A DNA stretch of 64,000 bases, from contig BDSI01000029.1 in assembly GCA_003117195.1 (NCBI GenBank), positions 933,023 to 997,022 of the forward strand, given 5' to 3'. The DNA is from Eudorina sp. 2006-703-Eu-15. Lineage: Eukaryota; Chlorophyta; Chlorophyceae; Chlamydomonadales; Volvocaceae. Below, in pieces: positions 36,459-48,000 of this stretch. The position numbers and the translations under genes are program-made. The notes beneath the pieces are model-generated. The model was not told the DNA's origin and ran no database searches. It was given only the letters and a program-made list of their open reading frames with translations. Each line of letters starts with the position of its first letter. Position 1 is the first letter of the stretch.

Positions 36459-36502
36459 TTTTTGCTAGTTGTCATGACGGCCGTCATGACAACTTGCAAA
36501 AA
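36459..36502. repeat. 44-bp near-perfect palindrome
   Basis: Two 22-base arms meet at 36480/36481 (…GTCATGACGG CCGTCATGAC…); 21 of 22 positions pair, with no spacer. It lies near the left end of the PIF-like element. Confidence 0.9.
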
Positions 36503-36749
36503 GTCCTCTGACACAAACTCTTTATGCTTTTAATCTGAAAGGATACGAATCGTATGCCCAAGCCAACCCAAACTATACATGAACGCGACACATTCCACTT
36601 GAACTTCAGTTGATAGATCAGATTTTGTTGTGGCAATAGGCGCTTTCCGCTGCCAAAATGAACGTCAACGAAGGATGCCAGACCTACTCTGGTGGCGAAG
36701 CCGTTCTTCCGCCCAACCCTCCAGGATAACAACTAAAGACTGTTGCGAA

Positions 36750-37019
36750 GAACGCCGTGGCACCGTCCTGCCCAACTTCCCCTGCCACCCCGCCGTGCTG
36801 CCGACCGTCCACGCGCCGCTCTTCGCCTTCGAGGCACAACGGCGGGGACGATGGGGGGAACGGCGGCAGCTTTAAGTGGCTGCTGGTGGGTGACGCGGAC
36901 ACGCTGTTTGTGCCGCACGCTGCAGCTGCTCAACGGCTGAAGCAGCACGTGCGCTTCTGCTTCCGCGGCAAAACACTGGCAATCGCAGGCACGCACGCGC
37001 CCTATAGAACCACCTCGTA
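36750..37019 (+). pseudogene. Fringe/DUF604-like glycosyltransferase fragment
   Basis: One frame reads SFKWLLVGDADTLFVPHA, very like the KW-LL-GDDDT-F acceptor/metal-site segment of Fringe and beta-1,3-galactosyltransferase families; the middle Asp of the DDD run is Ala. A neighbouring frame upstream (LPNFPCHPAVLPTVHAPLFAFEAQ) also looks protein-like, which suggests a frameshift or a lost intron. Only about 90 residues exist and there is no start, so I call it a captured gene fragment inside the transposon. If correct, the parent enzyme would act in the Golgi on surface glycans. Confidence 0.38.
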
Positions 37020-37119
37020 GAGCAGTGGCGGCGTTGGATCCCATGACAAAGCTGTTGCCTTCACTCAGGAGGAGAACGTCTCTCGGGCCAGGGGGTCAGG
37101 GGGCATGCACGCCACAAAA

Positions 37120-37342
37120 TAGAGGGTACTCTTCCCCTGCTCGGCAGGAGCTTGGACCTGAGATGAATGTGTCCCTCCAGGGAGCCCGCAGGAGGGAGGG
37201 TCCCTCCTGGGACCTGACAGGAGGTTGGGCTACCTTCTGCAGGAGGCTAACATGTTCTTGCAGGACTCCCTCCTGACTCCAACTAAGGCTCCTGTGGGGT
37301 CACATTTGTAACCTCCTGCCGAACCGGGAAGAGTACCCTCTA
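37120..37342. mobile_element. 223-bp MITE with 7-bp target-site duplication
   Basis: The ends are inverted repeats starting TAGAGGGTACTCTTCCC (17 of 17 identical), continuing after a short divergence into TCGGCAGGAG on both sides. The flanks are identical: CACAAAA at 37113-37119 and 37343-37349. The inside is rich in CAGGAGG and non-coding. It is nested inside the PIF-like element. Confidence 0.85.
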
Positions 37343-37617
37343 CACAAAAGGGCTGCTGCTGATTCCGTCCACCGTCGTGAGTGATAACAGCGGGGAGGAC
37401 GCCGCCGACGGGGAGGACGACGCAGACACCGATGATGGGCGTGTGGTGCCGGGCCGGGTTCGGTCGTCATGCATGGCTGACTCAAGCCAGGGTGAATTGC
37501 CGGAACAGCTATGGAAGAACGTAGGGGCTTTACATCTGCCACGCTCAGGGAACTTTGCCGCAACAGCCTCCACACGTGTGGGGCTTGGGCCAGGGACATT
37601 TCTCCGGGGTTCGGCCA

Positions 37618-37691
37618 GGTTCGGCTGCAGTCCTGCCACGCCAACACCAGGGTTGACCCTGGTGTTGGCGTGGTAGGACTGCCGTCGAACC
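37618..37691. repeat. Foldback hairpin, 36-bp arms
   Basis: The centre is at 37654/37655 (CCAGGGTTGACCCTGG). 33 of 36 positions pair and two of the three mismatches are G-T. It would form a very stable hairpin or cruciform. Confidence 0.9.
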
Positions 37692-38062
37692 CCTTCATGG
37701 TTCATGCGTGTGCAGCAGCTCCGGGCGTTTAGAACTTCCCATTCGTGGCGTGTGTTAGTGTCCGCAGAACGAGGCCCGCAGCTGGCCGCTGGCTGTAACA
37801 GTGACAGAATGCGTCAATTAACACCGCGGTATTAACTGATATGTCCTTTGTAGATTAGCACTAGTAGGAAGGTTGTAGGCTACGTGACGCTCTGTATTAT
37901 TGAGCTGCTTACTAGCAACCCAGATCATTTGTTTTTGGTTGAAAGGGAATGCGCCAAAAGCATATGTAAACACTTTGTGTGCGAAAGAGTACTTTTGACT
38001 TATTGCATTTCCGACAGACGCCTTATTGTATAAATGGATTTTTCGCATATGTAAATGTCCCC

Positions 38063-41000
38063 TTATAGAAGCATGGCAAGTGTGTTGCTTCACCGTGGCA
38101 CAGATACACGCATGATGTTCATGAACCCGTGTGTCACCACCTGTAACCATCATACGTAATAACCGGGCCAATTCCGCAATTCATAATCCTGACTTGATAG
38201 CAGAGTGCCACAGAATGTCGGTCGAGGTACTATGCTTGCCGAAATTTGTATGTAATGTCGGCATCCAGCCCAGTCCAGCCACGGATGCCCAACATCCAAC
38301 CAGCAGGAGCCTACACTAGATGGCGGTGCGCCAGCCCTGGATGCGCCGATTAGCCTTTACACCTTCTATACGCATTTTTTAATTATAATTAACCGTGACA
38401 AGGTGGACCCGTATCCCGACCGGGTGTTCCAACGGGCTCAGATAGCTCGTAGGTGCCTCGTCTCATCAACCCCTACCAAGGACTGCGCACCCATCCTCCA
38501 TCACCCGCGGGGGGGTCACGTAGCCAGACCGGCCACTACACCAGGTTACCAGCGCGCCAGGATTGCCGCTCCGGGAAACCGCGCCAGACCCGCCTAATCA
38601 CACGGCGGTGAGGGGACGGGGATGCTACGCATGCTATTGACCCGTACGTCCCACCCGTCCAGTTCATCCACCCAACCCATCTGTCAAACCGGCCCGGACA
38701 AGAAAGCGGCCCCATCCGACCCATCCGTCCATCCGGCCAAGGAAGGATCCGGTGTTCCTGTCCCATTACTCCGTCCATCCATCTATCCCATCAATTAATC
38801 CATCCCGCAAGAGGAAAGGTCCCAGCCCATCGTGCCATTTTGCCCTGGGGAGGTTGCTCCTGTCCCATCGATCCTGTAAAATCCTGCAGCTTCCAACGTT
38901 TCGCCACGGGCATGGCATCCCTCTACAGATCATAACAGATCAATCCTAATCAACCCGTTGATTTAAACCTCTCAAAGGCAGTCCTTGCACACCTTCGACA
39001 CCCAACCCAATCCAATGCCCCAACCCATCCAATCAAACCCAATTGATGCCCTCACCAGCTACCTTGTTTTCCATGTAAACGCCCGCACATTAGCTAGTAA
39101 TGCAATGTAACCGTTACAAGGTGGACCCGTGTCGTTAATCCCCGCATCGGGATAGCACATCAACAGCAGCATTCGAACCGCTGCTCCGTTATCATGCGCT
39201 GAAACCGTTTGTCCGCTTGAAGCGCCACTCGGCAACAGACATGTTCACACTGTCGAAGAGCTTGATGTGGTACGGGCTGCACTTCTTTCTGCAGCAGGCA
39301 CTGGTGTTTGTTTTTGAAGTGGAAGTGATCCTTCACCATCTTCACCGGTTGGCAGGCCGGAAGACTAGCCAGGCTGGGGCTCACCGCGAGCTGGCCGGAA
39401 GTGTGTGCGTGTGAGCGTGCGTGCTGGCCTGCTTGCTTGTGGGCGCCCCGCTGGGCTGCAGTCTGGGTGTGAGGCGCGCGGCGGCAGGGGACAGACAGAA
39501 AGACCACAGACGGTTCAAGCCGCGGCCGAGGACAGACAGACAGACAGACGGTTCAAGCCGCGCGTCCCCCCCCCCTGCGCTGTGGTTCGGCCCCGGCAAA
39601 TGACCAACGGTGCCATTGTTGGAAGGGAATGTGAAACAATATTTGATTATCATGGTTACCGCGGTGGCTTACCATCCTGCTAACTCTAGAGTTAAATGAC
39701 CCATGGAAAGCGCGCGTTCTTACAACTCAAAACCACAGAATAAGGGCGCAATGAGTTGCTCCACTATCTCCACTATCTCCATAACCGAACTCCTACGGGA
39801 CTTCAAAACTCCTATGCGGAAGATTGGCCGTAGGAAGTCCTACGCCGTAGGTGGCATAACCGCCTCCGTGGGAGCCTGTAGGACTCCATAGGATTGGTTT
39901 CGGGCCGTCCTAAGCCCATAGAAACGGGCCTAGTGCTGCCAGGGCCAGGATCAACCCTTTACGTTATACCAGTAATTTCAGCACAGAGACGCCTGCCAAG
40001 CAAGTGCTCTTTGGAAAAAAAGGGTCTCAGCCAAGCAACACTTGAAAAACCAACCATCTGTTTGATTATCATTTTATCCTGCCAGAGTTACGCAAGCATG
40101 CGGGCTGGCATTGGCTACGGTGGTATGCCCATTAGATTGCGCAAATTTGTGCATAATTTTAACGCTGGTTCCAAACCTCTGAAGATCGGCCTCAATGGAG
40201 GTAGGTGCTACTGCGACGTACTGGTCAGTGCTGATACTGCCCTTCGCTTAACAATTACCGACTGCTTGCTCGCAGTATAAGCCATGGGTTCTCAGCTTCT
40301 AACATTGAAGTGACCAGGAGTTGGTTCAGCATAGTCGTAAATTGGATGGTACGCAAGCAACTTTGCCGGGCTGATAAGTCACGACTGTCCAGATAATGCC
40401 AAACATTTCGTTATTGTGCCCTGATGCGATTGTGTGAGACCAGGCAACCGTTAGCAGCGGCCGTGTGACTGGCCGTAATGGCTGCCTAAATGCCACATCG
40501 TCGGCGTACATGGTCTATTGCTTGTGACGCTGACGTTGTTTATCGAGTAAGTCTGTTTCCTGCTTTTCTTTGCCAACGCTGCCTACACCCTCCTACACCT
40601 ATGCGTGTTCCTAAACGTGACGCCTGAAAGCTGGATGGCGGAGTAGTTTTAAGCAAACAGCTTTCCTGCACCTCATAATAAAAGTGGGGAAAATGGTAAT
40701 GCCTGATCAATATGTGTTGTACTCACTTCACGGCAGCGCGGGAGCTACGTACGGCAGAATGGCGTTTGCATCCATGACCGTCTCCCACGTCGTCATCACA
40801 ACCTAGACACTTTCGTTCACACTTTCCATACGCTGAACCTTTTATGCCCGCCCATCACCAGCCCGTAGTTGCGTCTCGACAAGGTCAAAAGTCGGTTTTT
40901 ATGGCTCTGACAAAAAGTGCTAAGTTGTGCTTAACGCCACGTGCTCAATGCAAATGGGCCAGGGAAACAACACTCGGGAATCCACTCCATAGGATGTAGA

Positions 41001-41699
41001 GGAAGCCGTATAGGCCAACACAAGCAGCGAAAGCTCTGAAAGTGCCGGCAGATGACCGAGCCAAGTACCCCTGCCTACAAGCAAGCAGTACAGGTGGCCT
41101 CTAACTGTAAGATTAGAAACTCTCCGAACACGCCTCGTACTCAAATCTCCTCACTGCGTGTCTACGACCACTTCTGCCCGGCAAGTCGTGTGTACTTTGT
41201 AACAAAAACTCTGTCCCCCTCTTTATGATATGCCGATGCATCATGCAGGTACAGCTTGAATGACGGCTTCGACGATAAATCAACGGGTAACAGCCTCGTA
41301 TTGGCAAAAGAGCAATTGATTCGGCGGTTGCTGGCCTTGCCTGGGAGGCCTGCTGTGATACTGGTTCAGGTGCCGCATGTGTGGGGCCTATTCTATAATG
41401 CATTTCACTACACCCCGTAAGCGGCATGTATCTTGTAAAAACATGGTTCAAATTTCAGGGCCTTACCTGCTAACTAGCTGCCAGCTGGCCAGTCCGACAT
41501 AGCACGCCACTTGGCAAGACCTAGCTACCGCCCTCCGTGTTCACCTCTTGCAATGTGCATGAATGCGCCTACGACAACGTGACGGTCAACACTGTGAATG
41601 CCACACCTGAATGAACTACATCCTCAGGGAAGACCTAGAAGGTACGTCCCCAAAAGGATGATCTTCGGAGGCCTTACATCGACGCTAAGTAAACCGTGC
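38063..41699. other. Gene-poor stretch with repeats only
   Basis: It contains R1 copy 3 (38397-38600), degenerate CCCATCC-rich sequence at about 38650-39060 and a short R1 echo at 39115-39131. ORFs up to 128 residues have no recognisable domain. Confidence 0.5.
38397..38600 (+). repeat. Dispersed repeat family R1, copy 3
   Basis: It aligns with 17161-17362 over its full length. The first ~18 bases (ACAAGGTGGACCCGT) recur at 39115-39131, so direct repeats about 720 bases apart bound the segment. Confidence 0.85.
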
Positions 41700-41779
41700 A
41701 CAAATGCGGTCTTCATTGGCATTTTGTACCATGATTACCTTGTTAGCTTTCACTTTGGTAACATGTACATGAACATCGC

Positions 41780-41960
41780 AGGGGCGCTTTCAATGTACCA
41801 CAGTGTTCCGTCCGTGTCCGTCCGAACTGCCACTTACTTGCTCAACGTCCACAAGCCTACCGACTTCAACCAGACCTACTACGGGCATCATCCAATCGAC
41901 ACGGGGCACAAGGGGATGGCCGACTTGGTTGTGCACCTCATGCAAGAGACCGCCATCAGA
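41780..41960 (+). pseudogene. SGNH/GDSL hydrolase-like C-terminal exon, truncated by a repeat
   Basis: In one frame the sequence reads ALSMYHSVPSVSVR, then HHPIDTGHKGMADLVVHLM, the YY-x-VP-x-SVR and HP-x3-GH-x2-MADL pattern of algal/plant SGNH esterases. The His of the catalytic dyad is present; the Asp three residues before it is Tyr. A CAG at 41776-41780 could be the acceptor. The frame runs directly into the hairpin/TG module at 41962, so the normal C-terminus is missing. No upstream exons were identified. It could be a broken gene or a real last exon with a replaced 3' end. Confidence 0.4.
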
Positions 41961-41961
41961 C

Positions 41962-42181
<220 letters not shown>

Positions 42182-42205
42182 GTGTGTCCGGTAACGGCAA
42201 AACGT

Positions 42206-42439
42206 TCATTATCCGCTAAACTAATTCGCTATGTTTGTCATATTAATTGTCCTCTATTGCAAGGTAACTTTGGTTTGGCTGAAAAAAATTCTTTGCGCAC
42301 AAACGGTCAAAGTAAAGCTCCGCGGTTCCCATGGACCCGAGTCAACATCCACCCAACGCCTCTCGCGCTCATATTTGTTGCAACGGGTGCCGCGTGATGA
42401 ATACTTGAATTAGGAATGGGCGGCGCGTGCTAAATTGAA
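42206..42439 (+). repeat. Dispersed repeat R2, copy A (234 bp)
   Basis: It is the same length as 59982-60215 and about 93% identical by eye, starting TCATTATCCGCTAAACTAAT and ending GCTAAATTGAA. It has no coding signal. Confidence 0.9.
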
Positions 42440-45089
42440 TTTCGATAGTGTTCTGATGTTTGAACATTAAGATACCACCAACATCAAGATTTGCCTTTCT
42501 GTCTTGCCAGATGAATACAAATCAACAATATGTATTGAATCCAAGTTTTAAGATGCAAAGGGATAGCGTACCGAGTGCCAACGAGTTCTCCAGTTCCGAT
42601 GGCCCAAAGTCCGGGTCTCACCGCGGCTTTTTCGCACCCTGTTTTTGCCTTACATTTGCTATGTAACTATTGATAGCAAACTTTAGAGGTTCACGTCTGC
42701 TGCGGGCGTGCAACTGAAGGGTTGCATGCCTGCCGACGGACCAAACAACTACAGTTTCAAGGCAAAACAAGGATGCTTCAAGCTTGCTTTGTGATCATCT
42801 GCTTGACAGACGGATGTGGTAGTGCAGAGGCGACTATCGTTACCATAGTGCCGATACGGTGACCGCCGTCGCCGGCGGCGCGTACTGCAGGATGGTTTCG
42901 GGGCTGCCGACGTGTTTGGGCTTGGTGAATCTATGCACGCCGATCCCCCTTCAACATCAACGACACCCCCAATGGCAACCTTTCACTCTCTCACACTGTC
43001 GCGCGGCAATAGAGTTTTCCTTCTAAAGCAAGCGGCCTGTACGGATTATAGAGGGGGCCCCGCCCTTTTCCGGCTTCGAGGAAGCCGACCCCTACTTGTC
43101 ACCAACCCGGTTTCGGATGAGGAGCTGCTTTGGTGTGACGTGCAGATGCCACCCCCGATGTACCAAGGTGAAGCAAGCTGCGCAGCTTTCCTAGCCGGTA
43201 CGGCTGCTTGCTGCCCGCCCTTTTCCGGCTTCGAGGAAGCCGACCCCCTACTTGTATCGGCTATTGGCGAGCAGAGTGACCATGTTTAAGGTATTATTGT
43301 TGACGAGCCCGACAGTGCATCCCACCATCACCCCGCTTACGCAAGGTTTGTTCGACCACTGCGGCCCAGGCGGGGGCCATGTCAAAGCGCATGGCCGCGT
43401 GCGGGCACGGGCACCGTGTCCCTGGGGAATGCGGTACCAGTGCGCGTCGTGGCCTTGGATCGCTTGGATTGGGCGTGCCAAGGTTCAAACAGGGTTTCTG
43501 GTTGCCACCCGCAGACGTGTGGGAAATTGGCCTACGGACCATTGCTGAGTGGAGAATTAAGAAGAGAGGTGGGAAAAACATGTTTTGTGGCAACCATGTT
43601 TGGCAAGCTTTTGCTGTACCACTAACTTCTTGTCCCATCACGAGGGACAGCGTAACGGTTGTGTTATTTGCGGTTTACTTTGGGCGGGTTTCGACTGTGA
43701 CCACTAGCTGTCAAAATTATTATTTAAAGTATCTATTAAACCTTGACAGGAACGGATGCAAAAGGTTTGTATACTTGCACGCTTTTGCGGTGGTATCCCC
43801 TACAGTCCCCTACGCTCCGTTCTTTGGATTACATCTTGTATATGCCTGAGAGCATTGCGGATACATAGAGGAGTGTGCCCCGCCTCGCCCCTTTTTGATT
43901 GATGTGTGCAAGGGGAGACCCCAAGAACCTACGCACTGGAGTTACCTTTCTGCGTGGAGGCATTGGTTGTCACCGGCGTGTCCTTAGCTAGGGTCGCAGG
44001 GCCGATGGAAAGGGGTCGAGATCAACAACGCCCGTCTGTGTTGATTGTCCAGGGGTGGCTCACAAATTGTGACACAGAACACCATCACTGCCTGTCCCTG
44101 GAACGCAATATCAGCAACAGCCGTCGAAATCAACATGGGCGACAGCCCTGCTCTAACACAGTGCGCCATTAATGCAAGGCGATATCGCCACGAACATTAC
44201 AAGCCAGTGCAGGGAGACGCAAGGAAAAGAATGCCTTATGCTCTGCAGAGGGGACTGACAGGTTCCAGACAACAGGGACGCAGGTAGCAATCAGAAGACT
44301 GCCGTGCATGGGCTAAGTCGTGTTGGGGGTGGGTGCTGGCCCTGTCCGACGCTGCCTGCCCGCCTTTCTGGCTTGTTCTTTTCCTTGCATGTGTTCCTCT
44401 TGTGTCCCTTGACTACTGCGGTGGCTGGGTGCTGGTGGTTCTTGGCTGCTTTTTCTTTGGCATGGCTCCCTGCTTAATACACGGCATGCCCCTGGGGTAT
44501 GATGAACCGTCCGTCTGCGCCTGTACGGCGAGGGAGCAGCTTAATTGCTGGTCCCCCTTGTAACCTTGCTTCCTAAGTCCATTTAAGACATACGATGGCA
44601 GCATGGCACCCGTAAGGAGATACCAATTGTCACACAACACACTGCTTAACCTACGCGGGGACAAGGGATTGTGGTCCCAGGACAGTTGCTGTCCGGCAGT
44701 CGTTCATTAGCGTACAATCAAACGAATTATGACAGTTTCATATGGCTCGCGTGAGTGCCTGAACGCTAAAAATGACAGGCTACGATGCACTACGCAGCAA
44801 CGCTGCACACAATCAGTACATATCTTGTTGTAAGCCGTCAATTAAGATAGGACGAAGGAAGGCAAATGGAAAAGTGGAGTTGAACATAGGAGGTAAGCGA
44901 AAGGAAAGAAAGACACGTACGACTGTATGAATGAGACAGCTGAGCATGTTTGGCCATGCAACACATACACATTTTTTCTTCAATTTCGTATTGTCCAGGT
45001 GCTTTGCATGGATTACCGTTACGTGCTGCTTCGCTACCATTGGCCCTTTGGAGACTGCGGTTTCGGGCTAGCACGGGATTGGGGTCAGT
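42440..45089. other. No supported gene; short hairpin repeats
   Basis: A ~38-bp block (CGCCCTTTTCCGGCTTCGAG...) occurs at 43061-43099 and 43216-43255; it contains a 7-bp hairpin CGGCTTC-GAG-GAAGCCG. Several ORFs of 60-160 residues lack any recognisable feature. Confidence 0.5.
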
Positions 45090-48000
45090 ATGCAGAAGTC
45101 TGCCTTTTTTAATGGCACTGTTCGGTCTGGGCAAGTCTCGGCGGTGACTGTACCTCTGGTTAGCGAGTCCATCGTCGCACAGGCACCGTCTACCATACTG
45201 GGCAGCCAAGCTTGCAACCGCGGCGTTCGGTTTCCATCAAGTCGAAAATTTCTCTGGGACAGAACACCGTTGGGTCACACGAAAATTTTCTTGCTCACGG
45301 TGCGATGAGTTCAAGGACTTCGCCCCTTGTTCATAAGCAGGCTGTCTGCAACATGTACATCGCATACCCACGCAGGACAACCCGCCCATTCTCAGCGCTC
45401 CAAGTGACCTGCATCGGCGACTGGGGCTAGGAGGCACTTTGACAGCCTTGGTGACGTGCCCCACTAGCAGTCGGTTACAAATCACCATTCATCCTAGCGC
45501 GACGCCGTACGAGTGTAAGCATGCGCGTCGCACACGTTGCTCCGTGTTGCCCGCCGCGTGTCCTTCACTGCCTTCACTTATGCATGGCGTTATTGCGCTG
45601 CAGCCGGCGGGTCACTGCCGATACTGGTCAGTCCGTCCTGTGGCGGGGGTCCCAGCCACGAGACTCTGGACCTGCTCCTTCGGAACATTCAGCATGGTCT
45701 TGATCGGCGGGGGGCCTTGGGCCTTCAAGTCGGTCTCGCGCTTGCGATGGCCTTCGACTCCAGGAGCAGCACTGCGTCATCCAGGCTGACAGTAACACTC
45801 CTGCTGCCTGCGGCATCGTTGACTCTGACGCCGCTGTACGCCAAGCGGCTGTGTGATACGCCCCTGGCACAGACCCTGGCGCAGCACCCACCGGAGGGTG
45901 ATGTCCAGGTACACAGCCGCAGGGGCGCTGGATCTGCAGCCTAGCTGATAAGCAGCCGGCTGCCTGGAACGCGGCCCTAAGGGCGGCGGGGCCCATGCCG
46001 CTTGTTGCGAATTGCGCCGGGTGTGATTACGCACGGCCGCGCGAGCACGGTCACCATAACCTCCGATTCGGATGGCTCACCACTAGCTACTTAACAGCTC
46101 AATCGTGAGCTTTGCTGAGCCTGAAAAGTGGCCGCAAGCCCACGTCGGGATATCCTGTGGGCGTCCAGCCGACGGACAAGGCTTGGCAAATTTCTCTACT
46201 GCCCGTCCCCGCAGGCAGGCTACCTCACCATGGACCAGGCTCGAAGCCTGCTTCCACTCACCGCAAACGACCCAAATGTGGGTGCTGTCTCATCTGTAGG
46301 TCTGACCTGTCCGCTGCCAGCGACCAGAATGTAGGCCCACTGTCCCTGCACAGGTATGCCAACATGCTGTACTCCGCCACATCCCATCCATGAAGGGCAG
46401 ACGAGCGATGTACGCACTTGGTTATGGCCAGGCAACAGCGTCTGGAATAATTGAGCCCCTCACATGCCTGAAAACTGACTTTTTTGCTGTTACCCTTGGC
46501 ATGATGTTTCACAGGTTTACAGTGTGCCGCTGGTGGGTGTATGGGTGCACGGCGTCCGCGGGTTGGAGCACCCTCTCGTGTACGGCGCCGCGCTCCAATT
46601 CGCGTACTGCTCTACGCTGCCGGACCGCGCCGTACAGCCGGACGGCGCCTTTCTGGTGCTCATCTTCACGGGAGGTACGTTAACGCAAGGAAGGTGTCGC
46701 GGCATGCTGCGTGTTTGCCGATAGTAGGGAACAACGTGCCTTCAGGATCATAGCATCCGGGCTTGGGATGCGCATTGGTCGATGCGGCATATGGCCTGAT
46801 GGGGTCCAGGCTTATACCGCACCTGAGAGGTCGTGGTTCGCAACGCAACATTCGAGATGCACATGGATAGTTTCCATCGAAAAACCTGGAGGCCCCAAGT
46901 GCGCTGCAAACACTTCAGTGCGACTGCTCGGGGAACCGTGGCGTCCGTGAGTTCAGGACATGGCCCAAACTAACCTGACCAGGGTTTTCGGTATTTCTAT
47001 TTGGGCGCAAGGTAGCGTATGCGACATGCAACGGGCGTGTCTGCGCGCTGGGAATACCTTATGTGTTAAATGCCTTTCTGAACAACGGTAAGGCTGTGGG
47101 GAGACGGACCGCCGCCGGAGCTGTCGTGTGGCGCGATAGGATGTGCGTGAGTGTGATGAGCGTGGTGGTCACCACCTGCGAGCACATCGTCTGTATTCAG
47201 CACCCCCGATGACGTCGAATCAAAGCGCAAATACGCACGCGAGCACGAATGTGCGTGCCAAGGCCTCCGTATTGAGGGAACCACGACAGCTTGGCAATCA
47301 CCTGGGGTTTCCGTGTGCCCTGTGCACCTGCAGAAAGCCCAGTGCCGCGTTGCTACGAGGCGCGGTTCACAGACACGGCGCAGAACCAGCAACCGACAAA
47401 CCGCCAGGATGCGCCCGACTCGCTATTCAGTCCCACCGCCGCCTCTTGCGGCGCTGGTGGCGGCGATGCAACTGGCGCTGCCCACAGCAGCAGCGGCCTC
47501 AAAATCCGCCCGTACATTGCGAGGGCTGAGCTGACAGGGCAAACCTCAGCGCCCTTGGAGCTGAAGCCTGTCCAGGACTTAATTACGGCAGCAGCAGCTG
47601 GGCCGCGGCTCATGTTACCCGCAGCAGCTGACCGGTCGTTGGGTCAGACTCCTCAGCGGTCTGGCAGAGTCCTTGCTGACACACAAACGCCGCGTGCGGC
47701 CGGCGGCGGCATATCAGAGCTCAGCTGCAGACCGGCGTTTGCCACCCCAGGGCCAGCAGCAGTGCTGGGTACCGTCTCCAGGTTTGATGCGTACGGCGTT
47801 TACCAGTTGCGGGGAAGCGGCAGCAAGCTGATGACCAGCCCCAGCAAGGCCATGAAAATCCTGCCCGAGGATGCTGGAGATACAGGACTGCTGCAAGACA
47901 GACCCATGCATCCCAGCGCTGGCATTGGCGGTACCATCAGAGGTTGTGTCTCGTGGGGAGCTACGGGCAACCCGTCCGCGGCGGCGGATTCGTCAGCAGC

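Larger units (their letters stand above)
36346..38062. mobile_element. 1.7-kb DNA transposon, PIF/Harbinger-like, non-autonomous
   Basis: The left end reads GGGCCCGTTTACATATGC and the right end, inverted, GGGGACATTTACATATGC (15 of 18 identical). Both ends are flanked by TTA (36343-36345 and 38063-38065). A 3-bp TWA target duplication and GGG-starting ends fit PIF/Harbinger elements. A second inverted pair of TTTACATAT lies inside (about 36409 and 37970). No transposase is seen. The AT-rich ends contrast with a GC-rich core holding a glycosyltransferase-like fragment, a nested MITE and a foldback. Confidence 0.6.

Noticed and set aside
38397..39131. LTR pair suggested by the repeated ACAAGGTGGACCC about 720 bases apart
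   Set aside because: The second copy is only ~17 bases, and the same start occurs alone elsewhere (24067); better explained as fragments of repeat R1.
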